Positions 1 to 6,569 of a DNA stretch of 13,050 nucleotides are shown here, in pieces. Under the pieces are notes generated by a model. That model saw only the letters and a list, made by a program, of their open reading frames with translations. It was not told the origin of the DNA and did no database searches. The stretch's first letter is position 1. Every line of letters begins with the position of its first letter. Source of the DNA: Lachnospiraceae bacterium (GTDB taxonomy: Bacteria > Bacillota_A > Clostridia > Lachnospirales > Lachnospiraceae); NCBI GenBank assembly GCA_009774655.1, contig VSOD01000076.1, positions 1 through 13,050 of the forward strand, in the 5' to 3' direction. Position numbers and translations under genes: made by a program.

Positions 1-23
1 CAACCTAAAGTATTGTATTTACT

Positions 24-59
24 GGTAATTTTACCACCTTCTTCCAATTGTAGTTGGAA
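24..59 (-). other. Two small inverted repeats downstream of the RloB-like gene
   Basis: Just past the stop codon of the RloB-like gene are two short perfect inverted repeats. One has arms at 42-47 and 54-59 (TTCCAA/TTGGAA, 6-base loop); the other has arms at 24-28 and 31-35 (GGTAA/TTACC). In minus-strand RNA they would form consecutive small hairpins. Neither is followed by a clear U-run, so a classical intrinsic terminator cannot be claimed. They could still mark the transcript end of the defence-like module. Confidence 0.25.
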
Positions 60-71
60 AAGTAGTGGGAA

Positions 72-755
72 CTATAGTTCAGCCTGTTCAACTGCAGTAT
101 CTATAAGCCGCAAAAACCTTTCAAATACCAATTTGCTCCCTTTTGAATAACCCTCTGCATTTTGCGAAACCAGAATTTCAAGATATTTTTTATTTGACGA
201 TGCATCTTTAAACAACTGATGCCGCAGATTCTTCTTATTTTCCAAAAGCATCTGCGGCGTATATTGCCTTATATTTGGAAAATGCATCAACAGCCACAAT
301 TCAAAATTAGGATTGGACATCACTATTTTGATCCCATGGTTATTACAGATTTCAAAGATCGTTCCGATCGATCCTTCCAGATTTCTGTAATCTCTGTCAA
401 AAATAACACATACCCTGTCTATCTTCTCATCAAAATTTTCCCATTTACAATACTCCTGCCGTCTGTTTTCCGGCACCGGATCACCGTTGTCGTCAATATG
501 TCCCATTTGCAGTAAACAGGCATGCACCAGCTGCATGGGATGGCTTAATGTCTCCTGACCTTCCTGTTTCTCAACCACTTCTATATAAACATCATTCTTA
601 ATATGCAGTTCTTTCCGGTTATTTCGAACACCAAAAAAGTAAGATTCTTCTGTAGCGCCTTCAGATACACAATAAAACCTGATTCTCGGCGGTATTGCTC
701 CCGCTTCCTTTGTATAATCAAATGTCTTAGGGTTTCTCAGGTTCAATTTTTTCAT
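72..755 (-). CDS. RloB-family protein, putative effector of a two-gene abortive-infection module
   Basis: A 227-residue protein with the signature blocks of the RloB family, whose members have a Toprim-like fold and are suspected nucleases. Visible motifs are an N-terminal SEGATEESYF (about residues 31-40), with glutamates in the Toprim metal-binding position; VIFDRD (about 117-122), giving the paired aspartates; and SNPNFELWLLMHF (about 147-159), a hallmark of the family. The start at 755 is chosen because it is preceded by GGGGAGGGAG at good spacing and gives the usual RloB length. A longer in-frame reading to 923 only overlaps the ATPase gene and lacks family similarity. It overlaps the end of the upstream ATPase gene by 29 bases, so the two are probably translationally coupled. 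RloB proteins paired with such an ATPase are known from AbiL (AbiLii) and from rlo genes in restriction loci. The effector role is inferred from family and pairing; the molecular target is unknown. No signal peptide or membrane segment is seen. Confidence 0.85.
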   Translation of the reverse strand: MKKLNLRNPKTFDYTKEAGAIPPRIRFYCVSEGATEESYFFGVRNNRKELHIKNDVYIEVVEKQEGQETLSHPMQLVHACLLQMGHIDDNGDPVPENRRQEYCKWENFDEKIDRVCVIFDRDYRNLEGSIGTIFEICNNHGIKIVMSNPNFELWLLMHFPNIRQYTPQMLLENKKNLRHQLFKDASSNKKYLEILVSQNAEGYSKGSKLVFERFLRLIDTAVEQAEL

Positions 756-2118
756 GCCGGCTCCCTCCCCATACATATTCAAAATCCCTGAATACAGGAA
801 CCGCACCATACCTCCCGGCCAGATAATCTTTCGACACAACCTTGTCATATCGGATTTTAAATTTCTCCAGCGTATATAAATTTGTCTGGTTATCCTGATC
901 TTTCTCCGCAAACCATATCTCATCCCTCCGCAGGATGTTCAAGTCCATCAAATTTGACTCATGTGTCGTAATGATCAGCTGGGTATGTTTTTTCAGGGAA
1001 AAACCAAGAAAAGTTTCTACAAATTTAATAGTCATCTGAGGGTGAAGACTGCGGTCCAATTCATCAATCACAAAAACCTTATCCCCGTCATCATTTAAGA
1101 TCACATCCAGCAATTCAATCAGTCTCTGCGTTCCGTCTGATTCTTCCCCATATTCGTAGCTGCCGCCATCTTCTCCATGCTGAAACATTAATTTTGCAAT
1201 TCTTTTCACCCCGTTTTCACCATAATCCAGTTCAAACAGCGTTTTGCCAAAATTAAGAATGCCTTTCGTACTAAATCTGGTATCAATATCTGAATGATGT
1301 AATATTTTGTCAGCTAAAGTTTCATCCGGGAAGTACTCTCTGAATGCGGCTTCATTCATGACCCGCATGCTGTAATCCGTTATTCCGGTATCCAGATATT
1401 TTAATATATCCACCAGCCTGTTATTATCACTGTCAAAAAGGAAATAGCTTGCTCCTGTTTTGGTTTCCGGATAAATTACGATCAGTTTTTCTTTAAACCA
1501 CCCAAATACTCTGTAAAAAATATCAAAATCATCCTCTGCCATTCTTCGTCTGTTTATTTCATATAAAAGCAAAGTAGTATCTATACGGTTTGCATCTTTT
1601 ATAAAAAAGTGAAATTGTTCTTTGTTGTCTTCCTGCCGAAACATCTTCTCGTCAAAATAATACTGCTCATCCTCTGTCAGCCTTTCGAAAATAACCTGTT
1701 CCTCTGCATTCTTCATCTCATACAACCATTCTGAAAGAACCTTGTTTCTTTCCAGGTTCACAGTAAATCCATAGGCAAAACATCTCTCTCCTATTGTAAA
1801 TTCGTATTCAAACAGAGTCGGTTTGTCCACATTAGACGGATCACTTCTGCAAAACCTGTCATGGAAGGCCCCATTCTCCATTGTACCTAACACAATCCTC
1901 CTTCCGGTATCTATCGCTCTGATCAGATTGGTCTTACCGGATGCATTTGCCCCATAAATAGAAGAAAACTTTAATACTTTTCTTTCTCCACAGACAACAA
2001 TTCTTTCCTTATGCTGTTCTGATCGCCCTGCGTAGAGATGATACTCCACTGGTACGCTCTCTCCTTTTTCATTTGTTCTGTACCCAAATGACATGAAATT
2101 CGATATGGAAAATCTCAT
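727..2118 (-). CDS. AAA/ABC-type ATPase, RloA/AbiLi-like, partner of the RloB-family protein
   Basis: A 463-residue ATPase of the AAA_15/AAA_21 (SMC/RecF-like) group found in many phage-defence modules. It shows a typical MRFSISNFMSFGY opening, a Walker A motif GANASGKT (residues 56-63), a long variable insert, a signature-like ESDGTQRL (326-333), Walker B VFVIDELD (348-355) and an H-loop TTHES (384-388). It is cytosolic, with no membrane segment. The start at 2118 (ATG) fits the family opening and has GGGGTGATT upstream, close to the anti-Shine-Dalgarno complement; a GTG at 2133 is the alternative. Its 3' end overlaps the RloB-like gene by 29 bases, so the pair forms an operon. By analogy with AbiL and PARIS-type ATPases, it probably senses infection and holds or releases the effector; that is inference. 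Base composition is visibly more AT-rich than the sugar locus next door, which fits horizontal acquisition. Confidence 0.85.
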   Translation of the reverse strand: MRFSISNFMSFGYRTNEKGESVPVEYHLYAGRSEQHKERIVVCGERKVLKFSSIYGANASGKTNLIRAIDTGRRIVLGTMENGAFHDRFCRSDPSNVDKPTLFEYEFTIGERCFAYGFTVNLERNKVLSEWLYEMKNAEEQVIFERLTEDEQYYFDEKMFRQEDNKEQFHFFIKDANRIDTTLLLYEINRRRMAEDDFDIFYRVFGWFKEKLIVIYPETKTGASYFLFDSDNNRLVDILKYLDTGITDYSMRVMNEAAFREYFPDETLADKILHHSDIDTRFSTKGILNFGKTLFELDYGENGVKRIAKLMFQHGEDGGSYEYGEESDGTQRLIELLDVILNDDGDKVFVIDELDRSLHPQMTIKFVETFLGFSLKKHTQLIITTHESNLMDLNILRRDEIWFAEKDQDNQTNLYTLEKFKIRYDKVVSKDYLAGRYGAVPVFRDFEYVWGGSRHEKIEPEKP

Positions 2119-2181
2119 TAACACAGTAATCACCCCACGACTTTTTCTCTGCTTCCCTTAATATAACACACTTATTCTTTC

Positions 2182-2209
2182 ATTATACCGCATTTTCCCT
2201 TTGTTACAA
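2182..2209 (-). promoter_or_regulatory. Putative sigma-A promoter of the ATPase/RloB operon
   Basis: On the minus strand a perfect TATAAT (plus-strand 2182-2187) lies 16 bases from TTGTAA (plus-strand 2204-2209). The start point would be near 2175, giving a leader of roughly 57 bases before the ATG at 2118. It sits only about 20 bases beyond the end of the broken gene, so the two-gene module appears to carry its own promoter rather than depending on the sugar operon. Confidence 0.55.
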
Positions 2210-2228
2210 GAGATTTTTTCGCTTGTTA

Positions 2229-2644
2229 TCACACGTTCTGTTCAGTATCCTCCAGATCCTCCCGCCTCGTAAACCGCCGAAACGCACGCAGAAACAATCC
2301 GGAACAAAGATAACCGACAAGCCCGAATCCGATCAGGAACCAGAAGGCAAAGGCATACAGCAGATACAGCGTCGTCAGTCCCTGGGGATCCTTTTCATGC
2401 AGTACGTCAAGAATCTCCAGATAGTACCTGACCACCTGCTCTGTCTCATACCCCGTATCCCCGGATACAGAATAGATTGGGCCATATATTTTGCAAACCG
2501 CTCCACCATATATGCCGCAAGGGGCCCCACCTTTTCAAAAGGGATCATATCATATTCTTTCATCACCGAAAGCATCTCTTCCGCCCGGTCGAAATACGCT
2601 TCGTTTATCTCCGAAAACCGGTAACTCCCGTCCCGCTCCCACAT
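2229..2644 (-). pseudogene. Chimeric remnant: DUF4038 (apiosidase-like) hydrolase fragment joined to a YesL/DUF624-like membrane tail
   Basis: Two minus-strand reading frames together make one decayed gene. The first (from 2644) reads FSEINEAYFDRAEEMLSVMK followed by VGPLAAYMVERFAKY. The second continues as GPIYSVSGDTGYETEQ, then VVRYYLEILDVL and DPQGLTT. Read together these follow the order of conserved blocks in DUF4038 glycoside hydrolases (the apiosidase-like group, related to GH140). The frame changes at a TATATGG run (plus-strand 2484-2489): removing one AT restores FAKYGPIYSVSGDT. After DPQGLTT the frame runs into a hydrophobic segment (YAFAFWFLIGFGLVGYL) and a basic tail. That resembles the C-terminus of YesL/DUF624 membrane proteins, which often sit in sugar loci. 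The DUF4038 N-terminus, an internal block of perhaps 20-25 residues between DMIP and FEKV, and the C-terminal half are missing. There is no convincing ribosome site. It begins 8 bases after the upstream enzyme's stop. Family assignments are from memory of motifs; the frameshift and chimera are read from the sequence. Confidence 0.7.
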
Positions 2645-2651
2645 TCTGCTC

Positions 2652-4853
2652 TTACACCGGATTTACACAGTAGTTTTCATATATCCTGTTCTTTCTGCAC
2701 CGCTCCTCCATACCAAGCCGTTCGGCGTCCGCGATCTCATAGACGCCGAAGGTATCATAGAGCCGCGAGACCGGGTCAATCTCCACGAACGTACACCATG
2801 GCAGCCAGTGATAGTGGGAATCCAGCACCTGCAGTGCGAAATTGCCGCTCTCGTGCCCAAGCCCCCTGTAGCGGTAGCCTACGCTGCCGTCCACATCGTT
2901 GGCCTGCCTGGTATTGTTGTGGATAAATTCTGCAAAATCCCTGTAATGCACATCCCCGGTCAGCAAATACAGTCTGTAATAAGTGTAGGAGCAGGCAGCC
3001 ATATAGACATCCGCACCGCCGCCAAGCGTTATGATGCTCTGTCCGCTGATCGAATAGTGGTTGAAGGGGTGTACCGGCTGCGGCGCCACCACCGGAAATG
3101 TCCACGCATAAGTCCATGTTTCCGTATAATCCGCCGCTGACACCGCAGCCTCCAGCCACTTCTTATCCGCCGTCAGGTCATAGAGGGCCAGAAATCCGAA
3201 GAGCGCATAGATCCCCGCCTCCTTGTCTGTGACATCCAGATTGTCGCAGGTGCCGCCTCTGTACTCCATCTTCAGATGCTGGTTCTCATAAGCCCACTCT
3301 CCGGCCCGCACTGCCGCCTGTCTGTAGGACGCATCTCCCGTCACCAGATACATCTGGATCAGGAAGCGGATCGGGCTGGGCGTATTGGCTTTGGAATCCA
3401 TATTCACGGAGCCATCCTCCTTATAAGAACGGTAGTAACTGCCGTCCTCATTCTGAATACGTACATACCAGTCCGCCGTTTTCGTACAAAAGGCAAGCCA
3501 TGCATCTTCCTCTGTGCCTTTTTTATGCAAATACAGCCAGCCGTCCAGTATCGCCTCCATCCCATCGGCGATCATTCTCGTCCAGAACGGATACGGTTCC
3601 CAGCCGCCGATCGCAGGATGGTAGCACACGGCAGGCGCACCGCTTTTGGTCATGGCATTTTTTACCCAAAAATCCAGAATCCCCCTGCCCTTCTCCCAGG
3701 CTTCCTGATCCTGGTACAGATCTCCGTATCGCAGCAGCTGATACCCGATCCCCGGCTGCTGTCCGACGAAACCGAACTGGAAAGACACCGAATTGGCATC
3801 CATATGCGGCAGCTGCGCCGCAAAAGGCAGACCGTAAGATTCTCCATACCTGCGGGTCAGTTCCCGCAGAAAATACATACAATTCTTGTAATGCTGCTCG
3901 TTATCTACCGCGAACAGCCGGTCGCGCATACGCTCATAAGTCCGTCTCCAGATCGACCGCATCATCGGCTGAAAGCCGTCATACTGTCCCAAATTCACGG
4001 CAACCGCATACTCCTGCGCAAACCCTTCCTCCATGGGATGAAAAACGTAACCGGTCCGTCTGGAGCGTATCCCGAAATCTATGGAGGCATAGAAATCATC
4101 CCGGGGAATTTCGCTCTCCGTTCCCGGATAAACATAGTCAATCGAAAGACCGTCGCTTACCGTGTCGGTCTCCCTGCGCACGGCATACCCATAGTAGAGA
4201 TAATTGAGCGTCCTGTCTTCCGGGCGGCTCATACCGATGGACGCGATCGTAAAAGAAGGATCCACCGTCGTCTCCGACATGACAATATCCAGATTGCGAA
4301 GCGTCACATCTGCTGCAAAACGGGACAGTGAGATCATCTCTCCCGATGCATTGCTCTGCATGGCAAACAGCGGCAGGGCGTACCGGGTCTCAAATCGCCA
4401 GAAATACTCCGCGTCCAGTCCCTTCCCGATTGCCCACGGCGGCGCATACTCATTCTGCAGATACCACACACCCGGTGCAAAATACTGGTAATCTGTATAC
4501 TCTGAGGACTCCTCCATCGTAAAAGACAGCTTCGTGGCAAACCCCAGATCGTCTCCGGCCTGCTCCACCCGCACCTTTCTTGAGATCTTCATCCCCTCGC
4601 CCGCCGTCTCATACGTATCTGCAAAAGAAAGCCTGGAACCGGCCGCTGTGTCCACCGTTCCCCTGCCGGTCACCCTTTCTTCTTCCAATGTTATTTCCCT
4701 GTACGGCGCATCATAAAAGTCTGTGATCGCCTCGGCAGTCTTCACGAGTGCGTAGAGCGGCCGTTTATTATAGTACAATAGAATTCCTTCTCTCTTAAGT
4801 TGTACGCCGCCCTTCGTAAAACAGGCGCGGTATTTCCCAAATTTCACTTCCAT
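2652..4853 (-). CDS. Putative intracellular glycoside hydrolase or lyase, beta-sandwich plus (alpha/alpha)-barrel, family unassigned
   Basis: A 733-residue protein without signal peptide or membrane segments, so it should act in the cytosol on imported oligosaccharides. Residues about 1-300 look like beta-rich strands with many aromatic residues. Residues about 310-720 show repeated helix-pair patterns with tryptophans and the phrases typical of six-hairpin glycosidases (for example WTRMIADGMEAILDGWLYL, SPIRFLIQMYLVTGDASYR, LYLLTGDVHYRDFAEFI). Conserved-looking acidic and aromatic clusters that could line the active site are TCDNLDVTDKEAG (535-547), HPFNHYSISGQS (595-606) and GLGHESGNFALQVLDSHYHW (664-683). 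I do not recognise a specific CAZy family and name no catalytic residues. The start at 4853 is preceded by GGAGG with 7-base spacing; in-frame upstream codons at 4868 and 4931 lie over or beyond that ribosome site. It is the last intact gene of the sugar locus, 126 bases after the response regulator and just before the broken DUF4038 gene. A polysaccharide-lyase role is the main alternative. Confidence 0.6.
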   Translation of the reverse strand: MEVKFGKYRACFTKGGVQLKREGILLYYNKRPLYALVKTAEAITDFYDAPYREITLEEERVTGRGTVDTAAGSRLSFADTYETAGEGMKISRKVRVEQAGDDLGFATKLSFTMEESSEYTDYQYFAPGVWYLQNEYAPPWAIGKGLDAEYFWRFETRYALPLFAMQSNASGEMISLSRFAADVTLRNLDIVMSETTVDPSFTIASIGMSRPEDRTLNYLYYGYAVRRETDTVSDGLSIDYVYPGTESEIPRDDFYASIDFGIRSRRTGYVFHPMEEGFAQEYAVAVNLGQYDGFQPMMRSIWRRTYERMRDRLFAVDNEQHYKNCMYFLRELTRRYGESYGLPFAAQLPHMDANSVSFQFGFVGQQPGIGYQLLRYGDLYQDQEAWEKGRGILDFWVKNAMTKSGAPAVCYHPAIGGWEPYPFWTRMIADGMEAILDGWLYLHKKGTEEDAWLAFCTKTADWYVRIQNEDGSYYRSYKEDGSVNMDSKANTPSPIRFLIQMYLVTGDASYRQAAVRAGEWAYENQHLKMEYRGGTCDNLDVTDKEAGIYALFGFLALYDLTADKKWLEAAVSAADYTETWTYAWTFPVVAPQPVHPFNHYSISGQSIITLGGGADVYMAACSYTYYRLYLLTGDVHYRDFAEFIHNNTRQANDVDGSVGYRYRGLGHESGNFALQVLDSHYHWLPWCTFVEIDPVSRLYDTFGVYEIADAERLGMEERCRKNRIYENYCVNPV

Positions 4854-4903
4854 CTGCTTTTCCTCCATTCCGAAGCGTTTTGCGCTGAGTCCAATTCCTG
4901 GTT

Positions 4904-4924
4904 GAACAGCAGGCCTTCCTGTTC
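4904..4924. repeat. Short inverted repeat between the response regulator and the enzyme gene
   Basis: Perfect 6-base arms GAACAG (4904-4909) and CTGTTC (4919-4924) flank a 9-base spacer, about 50 bases upstream of the enzyme's start codon. It has no T-run and is too weak for a terminator call. It might be an operator or a small RNA hairpin, or it may be chance. Confidence 0.2.
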
Positions 4925-4979
4925 TTCGCACCGATCCGGAACCTCATACAACATCCGCTTCCATAAATCATTAAACTAT

Positions 4980-6569
4980 TTACTGTGCCCCGTTTCTGAT
5001 CTCCTGTGGTGTAAACCCTGTATGCTTCTTAATATAATGACTGAAATACGAGGCCGTATTCAAACCTGTCCGCTCTGCGATCGTCTGGATCGGCATCCTG
5101 GAATCCGTCAGAAGACGCTTCGCTTCATTCACCCGCTGCATCATAATATACTTTCCGGGCAGCGTACCTGTTATCTCTTTATAGATCCTGGACAGATATA
5201 CCGGATGCAGCCCCACCAGCTCTCCCAGTCTGACCATCGACAGATCCTCCGAGATATGTTCCAGAATAAAGGTATTGACCTGGTACACAATCTGGCTTTT
5301 CACATCTGTCTTCACATTCTGACGCAGCCTGAAATAATGATCCGCCACCGTCTCCAGAAAGTTCATCGCATCATAAAATCCCTTATGGAGATCATAATTC
5401 GCCAGTTTGCGGATATCAAACTGCCCACAGACATCGCTTTCTTTGGGCAGATTATTTAAAAGCGCCTGCAGAAGGATGGACGCACATACAAGATAGACAG
5501 AGGCTTTTGTAAACCGTACGCTTTTGCAGTATTTATTCTTTATTTCATTCAGCAGTGCAAAGAACACCTCGGGATCGGCATTGGACAGACTCTCTTCCAG
5601 CCTTTCCGTATCTGTTACTCCTACAATAGCAGCTCCTTCGTTCCACGTATAGTACGAAAATTTCTCTTCTCCACAGAGCTGGATACCTTCCGTATCATCA
5701 ATCTCAAATCTGGAATACTGCAGCACGGAAAAGGCATCCGCCGCCTTATCCAGATTGACGCTGCCGTCATACACACATACCAAAGGGGAACACTGTCCTG
5801 ATTTCTCACAGACCTTTTTTGCAATTTCCAGAAAGCCCTTTAATTTCGCCGCTTTATTCTCTTCATCCTGCGCCAGAAGGATTCCTGTATTCACTGTCAC
5901 AAGCGAACTCACCGTCCGGAAAGCCGGCGCCAGAACAGACTCAATCGTTTTGAGCATATCGTTTTCCGTCAGCAGATCATCGTGCGATTCAAAGAAAACC
6001 GCCGTCAGTAGAAAATTCCGTTCACAGACAAACCTGTCATTGATCATCGACATCCGCTCCGTAAAATACTGCCTTCTCTTCCCTTCCCATTTTTCATTAA
6101 AGATCAGTTCCCTGATGCAGTCCCTTTTCAGCAGCGGCAAAACCTCCTTCCGGCGGTCCTGCTGTTCCACAAGTCTTCTTTTTTCTTCATACAGTCGTTC
6201 CAGCTTCTCATACCCCTTATTGACGGCTTCCAGAATCGCTTCGTCGCCATCCATTTTCAGCACGAATTCCATAGCCTTCGTATGGACTGCTTTCTGGGCA
6301 TATTCAAACTCTGACTGTCCCGTCAGAAAGACAGCGACGCAGTCAGGCCAGACCGTCTCAATAATATTCAGCAGTTCAAAACCATCCATTCCCGGCATGC
6401 AGATATCCGTGATCAGCATATCAATCCTGTGATTCTCAAAAATATCCAGCGCCAGGGTCGCGGAAGCCGCTTTATAGACAAAAAATTTCTCCTGACATTC
6501 CTTCTCCAGCATACGCCCAAGAGATTCCAGAATAAAGGGTTCATCATCCACCACCAGAAGATTGTACAT
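4980..6569 (-). CDS. Response regulator, receiver domain plus AraC-type DNA-binding domain (YesN-like)
   Basis: A 529-residue transcription regulator. Residues 1-120 form a CheY-like receiver: VVDDE at 6-10, phospho-acceptor D55 in LITDICMPGMDG, T83 and K105. A middle region of about 300 residues follows, as is usual for long YesN-type regulators. The last 100 residues are an AraC/XylS helix-turn-helix pair with MVRLGELVGLHPVYLSRIYK, TGTLPGKYIMMQRVNEAKRL and the closing TGLNTASYFSHYIKKHTGFTP. The start at 6569 has GGAGG with 6-base spacing. It overlaps the end of the sensor kinase gene by 26 bases, so the pair is almost certainly co-translated. In this protein group the regulator usually activates the adjacent sugar ABC transporter; here that would be the binding-protein promoter upstream. 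Its binding site cannot be identified from one locus. Confidence 0.92.
   Translation of the reverse strand: MYNLLVVDDEPFILESLGRMLEKECQEKFFVYKAASATLALDIFENHRIDMLITDICMPGMDGFELLNIIETVWPDCVAVFLTGQSEFEYAQKAVHTKAMEFVLKMDGDEAILEAVNKGYEKLERLYEEKRRLVEQQDRRKEVLPLLKRDCIRELIFNEKWEGKRRQYFTERMSMINDRFVCERNFLLTAVFFESHDDLLTENDMLKTIESVLAPAFRTVSSLVTVNTGILLAQDEENKAAKLKGFLEIAKKVCEKSGQCSPLVCVYDGSVNLDKAADAFSVLQYSRFEIDDTEGIQLCGEEKFSYYTWNEGAAIVGVTDTERLEESLSNADPEVFFALLNEIKNKYCKSVRFTKASVYLVCASILLQALLNNLPKESDVCGQFDIRKLANYDLHKGFYDAMNFLETVADHYFRLRQNVKTDVKSQIVYQVNTFILEHISEDLSMVRLGELVGLHPVYLSRIYKEITGTLPGKYIMMQRVNEAKRLLTDSRMPIQTIAERTGLNTASYFSHYIKKHTGFTPQEIRNGAQ

Noticed and set aside
756..923. N-terminal extension of the RloB-like protein to 923
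   Set aside because: It lies wholly within the ATPase gene, is Arg/Trp-rich and unlike the family, and the ATG at 755 has a strong ribosome site.
3276..4331. Long plus-strand open frame (351 codons) opposite the 733-residue enzyme
   Set aside because: It is antisense to a gene with strong start, ribosome site and protein-like content. Its own composition (rich in Arg, His, Ile, Pro) is typical of a shadow, and it has no recognisable motif.
4854..4931. Longer enzyme start at 4931 or 4868
   Set aside because: The GGAGG ribosome site belongs to the ATG at 4853, and the extra residues do not look like part of the beta-rich domain. A second out-of-frame reading of about 50 codons here also lacks a ribosome site.
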